Position numbers and translations under genes: made by a program
NCBI RefSeq assembly: GCF_000283155.1
Contig: NW_004454181.1
Location: 21,179,786 to 21,243,785 of the forward strand
From: Ceratotherium simum simum
Lineage: Eukaryota > Chordata > Mammalia > Perissodactyla > Rhinocerotidae
DNA: 64,000 nt
Direction: 5' to 3'
Notes under the pieces: model-generated
What the model was told of the DNA's origin: nothing
What the model saw: only the letters and a program-made list of their open reading frames with translations
Database searches by the model: none
Shown: one piece after another, positions 23,535 to 34,054 of the stretch
Layout of the letters: each line of letters begins with the position of its first letter
Position numbering within the stretch: the stretch's first letter is position 1

Positions 23535-24270
23535 ATAATTTTATCTGAAATAGTATTGCTGCTGAAGACTTTAGTCATCAGAACTTCAATCCTGGACATA
23601 GTTCCATGAGATTTGCTGTCTGGAATGAGGCTGGCCTAGAGAGAACATTCTCAAGAAATTTGGAAATTTAGACTTATGGGTGGTCGTTCAGCTGAATAAT
23701 TTAGAGCAGAAATAAATAGAAAGAGTGGCTAACTCATATTTATATGTACAGGCTTGTGGTCACTAGAAATTCTGTCCTTTTAAATAGCACACCATTATTT
23801 TATTTATTTAGATTTTAAACTTTATTTCATCTTTTGTATTTTAAAATGCATTTATCTCTCTTTGCAAGAAGGATTCAAAGTGGCTTTGCTTTTTCTAATG
23901 AAATAGAAAAAGAAAACAAATGATTTAATCAACAGCATCAAAATTATTTCATAGTAGTTAACTTATTTGGTTAACAGTAGTTAACCTATTTGGAGAAGGG
24001 CAATTTTTGTTAGTTGTAAAATAATCTATAAGATTACAGATTAAGCGGGGGAAGTTTCCTGACAGACTTAAAGTAAAACCAGAAATTGAAATGTTCATTT
24101 ATGGTACCAGTATTTGAATGTTCTGAACTCTGTAATAGGTACGGGGGTATGTAACAGATTGGGGGGAGAAGGAGGACAAGTTGGAGGAAACATCGAATAC
24201 GACCTGGAGTTGTGAATATCCACGTAGTGGCAGTAATGAAGCAGATACACAGATTATACACAAACAGGAC
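23535..24270. other. No feature recognised
   Basis: AT-rich sequence with a short tandem-like repeat around 23950-23995 ('agtagttaac' twice). I see no gene or identifiable transposon. Confidence 0.4.
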
Positions 24271-24274
24271 GAGT

Positions 24275-25400
24275 TAAAGTAGCCGTGCCTACTATGTGCC
24301 TGGTGCTGTGATGGATGCCGGAGATGCAGAGATGAACAGAACACAGCCCCTGCCCTAATGAGCTGATGTTCTGGTTGGGAGCCCTATAATAAATAAGAAA
24401 ATGAAAATAGATTTAAACTTGGGTGGGGGGTGGAGAAATGCTATGAAGAAGAACAAAAAGCAAGTGTTAGAGAGTGTTGTTGTGGGTTGTAGGTATCTAT
24501 TTTAGATAAAGAGGTCAGAGCAGGCCTCTCTGGGGTAGTGACGTTTGAGTAGAGACTCGTTAGTGATGAGGGAACCAGCTATGTGTAGATTTGGGAGGAG
24601 ATCGTTCCAGGCAGAGGGAACGTCAAGTGCAAATGTCTTAAGGCTGGAATTAGGTTGGCATATTCAAGGACTAGAAGAAGGCCAGCATGGTTAGAGTACA
24701 GTAAATAGGAGAAAGGGGTAAAAATTGAACTTGGAGGGGCAGACGGGGACCAGATCATGGAAAGGCTGGTAGGCCAGGAAAGGAAAGGAACTTGGATTTC
24801 ATTCTGTTGTGTAGGAAGCCATCTGGAGGGTTTGAGCAGGATGATGACATGTTCCAACTTACGTTTTAAAAAAGATTACTCTGATATCTGTGCTAGAAAT
24901 GGACTAGAGGGAAGGAGGCAAGAACAGAATCAGGAGGCCAGCTGGAGGCTGTTTTGATTGTCCAGGTGAGAGCTAAGGGTGGGGCGGGACCACAGGTCAT
25001 GGTTGGACTTGGTTTTCTGGAGGATGTAGTATGAAAGCAGATCTGAAAAGACTTGCCACTGGATTAGATACTGGTGACAAATGTGATCCAAAGGGGGTTG
25101 GTATTTCAGGAGGACAGTCTTTACTTCTTGCTGGAGTGAGGCGCAGTCTTTCTGGGAGAGGTGGGGTTGAAGGGTCGCTAAGAGGAGATGGTAGGGAGGA
25201 CATTCTAAGTAGGGTGCAGCTATAAGCAAAGGCACAGGAAGCAGGAGGCGAACGCTGTATTTAGAGACAGGCAAAATTGGAGTCGAGGGTTCACATGAGA
25301 AAAAGGGGTGAGCTAAGTCTGAAAAGGGAGCTGGGGGCTAGACTGGGAAGGGTCTTAAATGCTATGTTCAGATATCTGATGTCCTAAGGAAGGCAGTGGG
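24275..25400 (-). repeat. L2 LINE 3' half, antisense
   Basis: Reading the plus strand gives the reverse of the L2 3' region: 'tactatgtgcctggtgctgtg', 'atgaacagaacacagcccctgccctaatgag', 'ggcctctctggggtagtgacg', 'ccaggcagagggaacgtcaagtgcaaatg', 'tggatttcattctg', 'ttgagcaggatgatgacatg' and 'gattactctgatatctgtg'. Over 1 kb is preserved in order. Frames are broken. Confidence 0.8.
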
Positions 25401-25404
25401 GAGT

Positions 25405-25720
25405 TGTATCTGTCAGGAGTATTTAGTGGCAAGTAACTGAAGACTTACTAAGTACCTTAAACAAAGAAGACTTTAATTTTCTCTCATAATAAGAAATCTA
25501 GAGTGGTCAGTTTGGGACTTTGAGGCTCCTTATGCCTGCAGGGACCTTGATACTGTCTTTCCTTCTGCTCTACCATTTTTAATCTGTTGGCTTTCATCCT
25601 CATGCGTGTCACCACATGGTATCTTGATGGCTCCTGTACCAATATGGGTATTATCTGTACTCTGGGTGCAAAGAAGGGGCCAAGGGGGCAAAAAGAGCAC
25701 AGGCTGTGCCAGTCCCCCCA
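25405..25720. repeat. Unnamed dispersed repeat
   Basis: 'tttagtggcaagtaactgaagac' followed by 'ctttaattttctctcataataagaaatctagag' has the style of an ancient mammalian repeat. The segment at 30085-30310 looks similar. I cannot name the family or its strand with confidence. Confidence 0.35.
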
Positions 25721-25724
25721 GCTT

Positions 25725-25975
25725 TTTATTGTGGTAAAATACGTATAACATAAAATTTTCCATTTTCACCATTTTTAAGTGTACAATTCAGTGGCATTAA
25801 TAACATTCACAATGTTGTCAACCATCACCAATATCCATTTCCAAAACATTTTCTTCACCCCAAATAGTAACTAACTAACTAACTAGTAACTAATTAAGCA
25901 GTAATTCTCATTCTTCCCCTTTTCCCAGCCCCTAGAAATCTCGAATCTACTTTCTGTCTCTATGAGTTTTGTGCC
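25725..25975 (-). repeat. Old L1M 3' UTR fragment
   Basis: 'ttattgtggtaaaatacgtataacataaaattttcc', 'agtgtacaattcagtggcatt' and 'aatgttgtcaaccatcacc' are classic inverted L1M 3' UTR sequence. A CTAA/TAAC tandem lies at about 25867-25890. Confidence 0.8.
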
Positions 25976-26449
25976 AGTCCCTTTTGATTAGGAAAATAAA
26001 TACTTCCAAGAATTTCCATTCAATAGGCTTATATCTAATAAATATTCTGATGTTGTCTTCTGGGAATTTTCCCCTTCCTCCACATTGTCCCGTCCGTTTG
26101 TTCATCTCTTGTCTCTCCTTTCCCTGGAGTATCAGTAAGGGGATCTCTGAAGACCAAGATGGGCTTTGGAGAGGAACGTGACTGACTAGCAAGAGAGTGA
26201 AAAAAAATGAGAGTGGAGGAAGGAAAGCATGAGTCAGCGAGATTTGGGTAGACGGTGGAGAGTGAGGAATGGAGGGTGATGAAGTGTTCTGTGCAACATC
26301 AGGTTGTGAGACTGTGAGACCAGAGAAAACGGCAAAAAAAGGCATAAGAAGTGTTGTTTGATGTGATACACTGGATCTCCCTTGATCCAGGGAAGAACTG
26401 ACTCCTAGTTTTGACACTGTGCTGCTTTGATTTCAGCCTTTCCTTTTTC

Positions 26450-26683
26450 ATTTTCTTTTTGTGAGGAAGATCAGCCCTGAGCTAACATCCATGCCAATCC
26501 TCCTCTTTTGGCTGAGAAAGACTGGCCCTGGGCTAACATCCATGCCCATCTTCCTCCACTTTATATGGGACGCCGCCACAGCATGGCTTGACAAGCGGTG
26601 CGTTGGTGCGCACCTGGGATCTGAACCCAGGCCGCCAGCAGCAGAGCACACACACTTAAACGCTACACCAAGGGGCCGGCCCC
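26450..26683 (-). mobile_element. ERE SINE
   Basis: Inverted ERE from 'tgtgaggaagatcagccctg' to 'aaggggccggccc'. The 9-bp duplication 'tcctttttc' lies at 26441-26449 and 26684-26692. The antisense B box reads 'ctgggatctgaacccag'. Confidence 0.93.
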
Positions 26684-26789
26684 TCCTTTTTCTTTGGTTA
26701 TGATATTGTAGCAAGATTTGGCTATGGAATTTACTAGGGTCACTGATAGGTAAATATTTACAAAAATGGGACTATATTACATATTTTTT

Positions 26790-27300
26790 TATTGCCTAGA
26801 GTTTCACTTTATGTATGTGTACATGTTGAGTGTATGTATGTGCATATGTATGTATTCATTTTTATTAACATTTTTCCATGTCGATAAATGTATCTCTATA
26901 TTATCATCTTTATTGGCTTGATAGTATTTCCATTATATGTGCATTCTGTAGTTTTTAAAAAATAAGTCAATTAACAATTGATACATAGTTTGTTTTCAGT
27001 TTTGGATTATGCTCTGAGAAGTATCCTTATATACACTTGTTGAGACTCAGGTCCAATTACTTCTTATGGATAAACACTGAGAAGTGGAATTATTGGGAAA
27101 GGGCAGGCACATTTTTTAAGACGTTGATAACCGTTGCTCAACCATTTTCCATAATGTATCATTTGACAGTCCCCAAGCAATCTGTGTGTCCTTTTCCTCA
27201 TACCTTGTCAACAATTGCCAATCTTTTTCATCTTTCAAGGTTTAAGAAGTAAAGACTTTGTTATTATCTGCACTTATTTTGGTTGCTAGTAAGGCTGAGT
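26790..27300 (-). repeat. Old L1 ORF2 C-terminal/3' fragment
   Basis: 'ttggattatgctctgagaagtatcc', 'ggataaacactgagaagtggaattattggg', 'ccataatgtatcatttgacag' and 'cataccttgtcaacaattgcc' are in the order of an inverted L1 3' half. Highly diverged. Confidence 0.65.
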
Positions 27301-27304
27301 GTCT

Positions 27305-27770
27305 TTCCACATATTTGGTGCTCTTTGTATTGGGTATTTACATGTGGGAGCTAAATGCCAGATTTTATCGTGTGCCCATGAGACCCCAAGATCTCGTGTG
27401 GCACGTGGGTTTTAAAAAGGTGGGCTGAAAATTGCAGGCTGGTGGGATATTGCTGTTTCTAGTCTTGAGATGAATTGGGGTATGCCCAAGGTGTGATAAT
27501 GGGAATAACAAGAAGATATGTATATCAGGTAATTTAACAAGAGGTGGTAAGGATTTGAATGCAGAGGCAAGGGCTAGGGTCATGTCAGAGGTGATTTTAA
27601 GACTTGGAACCTGAACTAAGTCAATAACTGAGTCAGAGAAGCCAGAAGGAGTGAAGTTTTAGAGAAAGATTGGCTTTAGTTGTGGACACGTGGAGACTAG
27701 ATGCCAGCAAACAGAGATGCCATTTCCAGTCATCTCTTTCTCCATTCCATCCCTCCCATTCCAACCTCCA
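27305..27770. other. No feature recognised
   Basis: No recognisable exon or repeat. It leads directly into the inverted-repeat structure at 27772. Confidence 0.4.
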
Positions 27771-27771
27771 A

Positions 27772-27923
27772 CCTTTGGGGAAGTGCTAGCTTTGGCTTCC
27801 TTCCCCAAGGCTTTCCATGTTGGGAGAGCTAAGTGCTAGCTTTGGCTAGCACTTCCCCAAAGGAGGCAAGTTCTCATCTGCCTGCAGGATTTTGCACTTA
27901 GCTCTCCCAACATGGAAAGCCTT
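27772..27923. repeat. Two interleaved perfect inverted repeats (A B A' B')
   Basis: Arm A (27772-27790, 19 bp, 'cctttggggaagtgctagc') is exactly complementary to A' (27845-27863). Arm B (27807-27836, 30 bp, beginning 'aaggctttcc') is exactly complementary to B' (27894-27923). The order A-B-A'-B' is interleaved rather than nested, so an RNA from it could fold as a pseudoknot. A 17-bp direct repeat, 'aagtgctagctttggct', also occurs at 27781-27797 and 27831-27847. No known repeat family explains this. A template-switch event is the likely origin. Confidence 0.9.
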
Positions 27924-27949
27924 TGCCCACCACGGACCTAATCACGCTT

Positions 27950-28085
27950 CTGGGCTCAGCTTGTATGTCTCCTTCCACTAAGAAGCATTTCATGAATGCT
28001 CCCCTACCCGCTTCATCAGGTGCCCTTCCTGGGTGCTGCTTCCACAGGGTTCTCTGCTTGCCCATATCTTAGCACTTGTTATATA
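27950..28085 (+). repeat. L2 3'-region fragment
   Basis: 'tgtatgtctccttccactaagaagc', 'catgaatgctcccctacccgc' and 'atatcttagcacttgttatat' resemble the untranslated part of L2 before its terminal segment. Short and diverged. Confidence 0.45.
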
Positions 28086-28089
28086 GTAA

Positions 28090-28310
28090 GATTTTAGACG
28101 AAGTTCAATGTGGAGTTCAGTTTACCTGGGATCATGTTTGAGTTTTAATACCTGTACGACTTTTAAGTCATGTTATCTCCCTAAATCTTGTTTTATACTT
28201 CTTCTACTAAAGTTGTATCAGTTTACACTCCCATCAGTTATCTGTGTGCATCCATTTCCCCACATCTTTGCTAACAATGAGTATAATATTTCAGATATTA
28301 TGTAGGTACC
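28090..28310 (-). repeat. Old L1 fragment
   Basis: 'gtatcagtttacactcccatcag', 'catttccccacatctttgctaacaatgag' is the inverted L1 stretch often found near the ORF2 C-terminus. Short and decayed. Confidence 0.5.
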
Positions 28311-28324
28311 AATAACTAGGACTG

Positions 28325-28430
28325 TTGTGAATCTTAAATGAGACAGCATATGCCACTTGCTGTGTAACCTTGGGTAAATTATTTAACTGCTATGTGCTTC
28401 AACTCCTCATCTGTAAAGTGAGGATAATAA

Positions 28431-28435
<5 letters not shown>
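28325..28435 (+). repeat. MIR SINE, split by an ERE
   Basis: 'tgctgtgtaaccttgggtaaattatttaactgc' and 'cctcatctgtaaagtgaggataataattctt' follow the MIR core. The ERE at 28436 interrupts it. A similar 'tgaggataacaac' sequence lies at about 31419 in the paired copy. Confidence 0.75.
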
Positions 28436-28467
<32 letters not shown>

Positions 28468-28664
28468 TATTTATTCAGTTTTTTCCCCCCAAAGCCCCAG
28501 TAGATAGTTGTATGTCATAGGTTCGCATCCTTCTAGTTGCTGTACGTGGGACTCGGCCTCACGTTGGACGGAGAAGTGGTGCCTCGGGGCGCTCCCGGGA
28601 TCCGAACCCGGGCCGCCAGCATCAGAGCGCGCGCACTTAACCGCTAAGCCACGGAGCCGGCCCC
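28436..28664 (-). mobile_element. ERE SINE, 'ggggctttgggg' tail type
   Basis: Inverted element with a T-rich tail side followed by 'ccaaagccccagtagatag', and the head 'ccacggagccggcccc'. It has an intact antisense B box ('ggatccgaaccc'). A perfect 16-bp duplication, 'gaggataataattctt', lies at 28420-28435 and 28665-28680. The longest perfect duplication in the window, so probably a young copy. Confidence 0.95.
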
Positions 28665-28689
28665 GAGGATAATAATTCTTAAAGATCTT

Positions 28690-29200
28690 CTCAACGCAAA
28701 CAATCCATAAATCTATAAATCAAAATTGGGATGAGTTTATTATGAGCCAGATCTGAGGACTAGCCCGGGGCCTTCCTTCCCCAAGGAAGGAAGGGCCCCA
28801 AAGAAGTGGGGTGTACAGAGTGGTTATATACTGTCTTGGAAGAAAGAACACACATCACGTATGATAGGAATGTCCCTTTTACAATTGTCACGAGATTGCT
28901 TTGCTGGCACAGCAGATCGGTAAAAACAGCAGGTTGGTGGTTACAAGGTGAGTGGTCACAGGTGAACACAGCAGGTCAGTAATTAATCCTTAGTTTAGGG
29001 AAAGATGCTTATCTTTAAAGAAAGGCTTATATGGGGGAAGCTACATCCCTATCTTTAAGGTCATTATTCTTGACTTTGGGACATAGTAAATATGTAAAGC
29101 AGGCGTACAATGCATGCTCAACAGGCCACGTTAGGCACTTTTGGAAAAACAAAGTCAGGCTGAATTAGTTTTAAATCAAATAGCCTTCCTCATATACTCC
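28690..29200. repeat. LTR-like insertion with a strong hairpin
   Basis: About 0.5 kb of sequence ('aaattgggatgagtttattatgagccagatctgagg' onward) separates the two MIR-flanked parts of this locus and is missing from the paired copy at 31.4 kb. The style resembles a mammalian LTR, but I cannot place its termini or family. A hairpin lies at 28767-28799. Confidence 0.4.
28767..28799. repeat. 14-bp hairpin
   Basis: 'gggg' plus 'ccttccttcc' (28767-28780), a 4-base loop 'ccaa', then 'ggaaggaagg' (28785-28794), one unpaired G and 'cccc' (28796-28799). Stable stem of 14 pairs with one bulge. No terminator role is implied in a mammalian genome. Confidence 0.85.
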
Positions 29201-29231
29201 AGTATATCCTATTGCTTTTCATTTATTTATC

Positions 29232-29475
29232 AATCTGTTGCATGGAACCCATAATATGCATGTAAAGCACTTTGATCAGTGCCTATTTCATACTAGGATG
29301 TGAGCTACTATGATGACGCTAATGTAAAACATCTAGTAAGTATTCAAATATCATAGTTACTATTTTTGTCCTAAAATTTCAAACTTGGAAGACAGGGACC
29401 ATGTCTTGTGTTGGATTCCCCCCCTGTCTAGCATAGTGGCTGCCATTTAGATCTTTATGATTATTTGTTGAATGG
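29232..29475 (+). repeat. Local duplication, copy 1
   Basis: Aligns by eye with 31444-31690. The two share an exact 29-base run at 29280-29308 and 31492-31520, and many shorter blocks, including 'cttggaag', 'caggacc'-like and 'ggattccc' segments in the same order. The end resembles an L2 3' terminus ('atttgttgaatggatg'). Ancient, with roughly 15-20% visible differences and small indels. Confidence 0.75.
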
Positions 29476-29869
29476 ATGCTTTTGAATTTCCAGCATCCCC
29501 TCTGAGCTGGGGAGAGAGATGGGGCTGGAGATCAATGTCTGGGAGGCAATCAGAAGTCATTCTCAAGGTGGAGAGGGTGGGAGCTGTGGGGGTCCTCAGA
29601 ATCAGTCAGTAGCTCCTCTCTGACTTCTCCTCTTCACTACTCCTTTTCTCTCTTGGTCAAAAATTGTATGTCAGCTTTTGAAAGAGACATCCATTGTCTT
29701 TTTGGCCTTTTCATTTTTGCGTGATTCAAATATTTTGGCAGTTTCCCACATTTGATAAGGGATGAAATTGCTTTGATTCTTCTCGCGCTGAAGAGGATTC
29801 AGGGGAGGAGAGTATATGGGTCAACAGGGAAACATGCCCAAACCAATAGTTTTGTTTTGCTAGCCAGCA

Positions 29870-29965
29870 CCTGCGGATGTTAGAGGGATCCAGGTCTGGA
29901 TCTGAGCTTTGCTCTTTGCTAGTAAGTTATTTCCCCTGTCTGAGCTCACCTCACTCCTTGGTAAA
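29870..29965 (+). repeat. MIR SINE fragment
   Basis: 'ccaggtctggatctgagctttgctctttgctag' then 'gtaagttatttcccctgtctgagctc' resembles the MIR head and core. Diverged. Confidence 0.5.
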
Positions 29966-30586
29966 ATGTGGCTTTGTCGCTACCTCTGCTTCAACCAGAG
30001 AGTTACCTTGTGATTGTTTTAATGTGGGTGAAGGGCTTCTTCTGCTTTACAAAATACAAAGGAAATCCATTTGTATCTCTGAAGATTAAATTAGCTGTAA
30101 ATGAAATGCAAAAATAGTGGCTTAAATAAGATAGACATTTGTTTCTCACTTCTGTAAAGTTGAGATACAGGCAGGCCAGAGCTGGTATGGTGGCTACATA
30201 ATGTTTTAGATCCAGTCTTCTTCCAGCTTTGTGTTCCTGCCTCCTGAGAATGGAGCCCCATCCTCATGATGGAAAAATCTCCAGTTATCACACTGATATT
30301 CTAAGCAGCAAGGAGGATGGGGGGGGGAGGACATAACCCTCTCCCTTTAAGGTCACTTCCCAGAAGTTGTGCAAAATCTGCTTACAACCCATTGGGTTAT
30401 GTCATAGTCACATGGTCACATCCAGCTGCTAAAGAAGCTGGGAATTATAGTTCTTATTCTATATTTGCCCACCTAAAATCCAGAGGTTCTATAATTAAAG
30501 GAAGGGAAAAAGAACTGATGTGGGGACAACTAGTACCATCCCTTTGGTCTGAGATGCAGAGTAGTCCTGTGTCTAAGGTCACACAG

Positions 30587-30679
30587 CATATTAGTCAGGG
30601 TTCTCCAGAGAAACAGGACCAATAGGGTATATACATCTACATACACACATACATCATATATATATGTATGTATCCATCC

Positions 30680-30734
<55 letters not shown>

Positions 30735-31213
30735 ATCTACCTATCTATCTAGAGAGAGAGAGAAAGAGAGAGAGAAATTTATTATAGGAATTGGCTAATG
30801 TGTTTATGGAGGCTGAGAAGTCCCACAATCTGCCCCTGCAAGCTGGAGAACAAGGAAGCCCAGTGGTGTAGTTCAGTTTGAGTCCAAACACCTGAGAATT
30901 GGGGGGCCGATGGTCTAAATCCAGATCTGAGTCCAAAAGCCTGAGAACTAGGATTACAGATGTCCGAGAGCGGGAGAAAATGGCTGTCAGCTCAAGCACA
31001 GAGAGCGAATTTGCCCTTCCTTTTTGGTTCTCTTCAGGCCAGCAATGGATTGGATGATGCTCACCTGCATTGGTGAGGGTGATATTTACACAGTCTCCTG
31101 ATTCAAATGCTATGTCTCCTGGAGACATCCTCACAGACATGCCCAGAAATAAGATTTTACCAACTTGATTTGGGCATCTCCAGTCAAACTGACACATAAA
31201 ATTAACCATCACA
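30587..31213 (-). mobile_element. ERVL-class (MLT2-type) solo LTR
   Basis: The antisense LTR reads 'ttagtcagggttctccagagaaacaggaccaatag' at the left, 'aatttattataggaattggc' after a microsatellite, 'gattggatgatgctcacc' near the centre and 'cacataaaattaaccatcaca' at the right. The 5-bp duplication 'cacag' is perfect (30582-30586 and 31214-31218), as expected for ERVL. No internal viral coding sequence is present, so it is a recombined solo LTR. Function as a regulatory element is unknown. Confidence 0.85.
30672..30750. repeat. (ATCT)n microsatellite
   Basis: About 15 tandem ATCT units with a few interruptions, followed by a short GA tract, expanded within the ERVL LTR. Confidence 0.95.
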
Positions 31214-31294
31214 CACAGCTAATTAACAGCTGGGCTGAAACTGGATTCCATTTTTCCCTGCCTCCCTTGCTTCCTGTTTTTCTTCTTTCTTTGA

Positions 31295-31320
31295 CCAAAA
31301 AAAAAAAAAAAAAAAAAAAA
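31295..31320. repeat. Poly-A run
   Basis: About 26 A in a row. It could be the tail of a retrotransposed fragment, but I recognise no element next to it. Confidence 0.8.
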
Positions 31321-31443
31321 CTATTAAATTGAATTTTTTTAGAATTTAACAGACAAAAAGAAGTGAAAGTGAATTTTATCATCTTTAGATAAATATGTCT
31401 TCCTCATAAAATGTATAATGAGGATAACAACGTATCTTTCTTA

Positions 31444-31690
31444 TAGCTCTGTTACATGGAATCCATGAGAGGTATAAAGCACCTTGATCAATGCCTATTT
31501 CATACTAGGATGTGAGCTACCTATGATGATGCCAATGTAAAAATCTAAGAAAGTGTTCAAATAGATTTATTATTTTTGTCAAAAGATTATAAATCTTGGA
31601 AGGCAAGGACCACATCTAACTCATTGGATTCCCAGTTTCTAGCACAGTGGCTTCTATGTAGAACTTTATCACTATCTGTCAAGAATGTTG
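31444..31690 (+). repeat. Local duplication, copy 2
   Basis: Partner of 29232-29475, about 2.2 kb downstream in the same direction. Upstream, 'cctcataaaatgtataatgaggataac' (31404-31430) matches the MIR end at 28405-28435, so the duplicated unit began in the MIR. Copy 1 has since gained the ERE and the LTR-like insertion. Confidence 0.75.
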
Positions 31691-31699
31691 AATGTTAAG

Positions 31700-34050
31700 A
31701 AAAATGAGGTAAAACATTGAACAGTTTGGAGTCGTTATTTTTTATGCCTCATTTAAATTATTTCTGGTATTTATTGACTCATGTCCTTCTCTCAAAATAT
31801 TATGTTTCTTTTTTATATATTTTATATTTAAGAATTTCTACCAAGATTTATAATATTTCTAGTCTATTTCCCAGCGTTATTTTTACTAGTACCACATTTA
31901 AATTGATTCAGTGCTCACCTTAAGTTGTTTCATCTGAGCTTCTGCATAGCTGAGTTCTCTATTTTAATTTCTATGTTGATTGGCTGGATTTTATTATTTC
32001 ATCAAGAACAATCTTTTATTTTTTAAAAGACAAGGTTATAGATTATCAGAGTCCCTGAGTTCTTTTTCTACCTCTAAGCTTGAAAATTTTTTTATTCTTG
32101 AAGTTTAGTTGTTTAACTATGGTAGGCTTTGGTGTCAATCAGCTATTTCAAAGTCTCCCGGAACATGATATATCCTGTCAATCTATAGTTTCCCTGTTTC
32201 TTTAAAAAATTCCTGCTAATACATATTTAAATGATTTGTTCTTTTGTTCCAGGTGTGGGATTTGCTACTTGTATTAGTTTTCTAGTGCAGCTGTAACAAA
32301 GTACCATAAACTGAGTGGCTTAAACCAACAGAAATTTTTTCTCTTACAGTTGTGAAGGCTACTAGTTCAAATTTAGGATATGGGCAGTGTTGGTTCTCCC
32401 TGGGGGCTCTGAGGGCCAGTCTGTTCTCTGCCCCTCTCCTAGCTTCTGGTGAAGGCTGGCAACCCTTGGCCTTCCTTGGTTTGTAGATGCATCACTCCAA
32501 CCTCTGCTTCCGTGTTCACGTGGCTGTCTTCCCTGTGTGTCTCTGTGTCTTCACATGGCCTTCTCAGTGTCTCTGTTTTCTCTAACGAGGACGCTAGTCA
32601 TGTTGGATTAGAGTCCACCTAATGAGTATGACCTCATCTTAACTTGATTGCGTCTGCAAAGACCCTATTTACAAATAAATTCACACTCACGGGTACTAGG
32701 GGTTAGGACTTCAGTCTATCTTTTTTAGGGGACACAATTCAACACCCAACACTTCTTCAGGGATTTTCTCTCTTTAGAATATAATAACAACAACTTCCTC
32801 TTCTCTATTTATCATCTGCTCTTCCTTAACTTTACTTTTCCCCTCCATATCTACTGTGATTGTCTTTCTTCTATGTCCTGAATTTCATTTTCATTTACTA
32901 TATCTATTCTCTTTCTTGCTGTTTCTCATTTATTCCTTAGTTCTAAAATAGTATTATTTTAGTTTAGTTCCTAATTTGTTTCCTTAGGTTTACCATATCT
33001 CTTTGTGTTTAATTCTGTAGTTTTATTGGCTAGACTATGCGAGGTTTTATTTTTTGTTTATGGCTTTTAAATAATCCTGTTCTCGTTAATCTATTCTATT
33101 GCACAAAGCACTTGGGAGTGATCCTTGGGGTATGTTTTCTGTGAAACCAAGATATTAATCTTTTAAACTTCTTTTTCTTGCTGGATTTTCTTGGGTATTT
33201 TCAGGTTAACACCTCTCTCTGTTTTGCATGACTCCTGCTTAAGAGAGCTGCTCTGTAGATGACCTACCTCCTCTGACAGTTTGAGAGAATTCTCCGTGCT
33301 CTCTTTTCGCTGTTACCTGAGACTTCTCTTATCTTCCCTCCGCAGCTGGAAGGCTCAGGTGTTGCATTCCATTGCCCTCTGTCTAGCCTGCGGACGTGGT
33401 GGGGGAAGGGAGAGTTCAGCTAGGGTTGGGTGCCGTCTTTCTTGGAGGAACTGGCTTCTGTTCTTTTTTCTTAAATTTTGTTCTCTGTCCTGTGCCTAGG
33501 ATTGCTCCACTTAATGAAGCAGAGGTCAAAAGAGACAAAAAGGATATCATTCTTCTTGCATTTCTTGTCCAATTTGGGAGTATTGATGGACATTCTCAGG
33601 ACTTTTAGTACCCTCTGAGGATAGGTTAGGAGCCAGTCTCCTTCTTCCTTGACACTACCTTTTGGAGATTATGGCGCTCGATTTCCCTGTGTGGTTGTGG
33701 ATGATTTTTTTTTTTTTGGTGTTGTTTTTTCCTTAATTTCATTGCTTATGAGCAGAGGGAGAGTCTATGTATCAGTTCACTCTATCTGTACCTGAATGTG
33801 TGTCTTGAGCCTATCATTTATGCCATGATGCCAGCTGGGGTCTTTTCCACTAACAAAAATGCAAGATCCTTAAACATTTTTGTAACTAGTGTTATGTCCT
33901 CCTCCATTTCTTGCCAATGCTATTATCTGAAGTCTGATTTAGAGTATTACATCAAGATGCCAGCTTAAGTTATGATCTGAAGGCCAGGTCTCTAGTCCTT
34001 TTTTCCAAAATCAAAGGCTTTAGATGTGAAATAATAATTATTAAAATACA
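31700..34050 (-). repeat. Possible old L1/HAL1 relic split by MLT1
   Basis: AT-rich sequence with 'tcttgctgtttctcatttattcc', 'tttaattctgtagttttattggc' and similar lines recalls the inverted ORF1-side of old L1 or HAL1 elements. The similarity is weak. No gene was found. Confidence 0.3.
32270..32751 (-). mobile_element. MLT1 (ERVL-MaLR) LTR
   Basis: The antisense LTR runs from 'tgtattagttttctagtgcagctgtaacaaagtacc' through 'ggattagagtccacctaatgag' to 'ggggttaggacttcag' and 'ggggacacaattcaacacccaaca'. The 5-bp flanks 'ctact' (32265-32269) and 'cttct' (32752-32756) differ at one base. Solo LTR with no internal region. Confidence 0.85.
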
Positions 34051-34054
34051 TTTT

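Larger units (their letters stand above)
30500..31260 (-). repeat. MIR SINE, antisense, split by an ERVL LTR
   Basis: 'tctaaggtcacacag' (to 30586) continues after the LTR as 'cacagctaattaacagctgggctgaaactgg' (from 31214), together forming the inverted MIR core. This confirms the LTR boundaries. Confidence 0.7.

Noticed and set aside
30672..30750. CRISPR-like or other regular array
   Set aside because: It is a 4-base microsatellite without spacers, inside an LTR.
33281..33608. Possible small exons around 33.3-33.6 kb
   Set aside because: Two overlapping frames exist but with no recognisable protein, consistent splice sites or conservation evidence.
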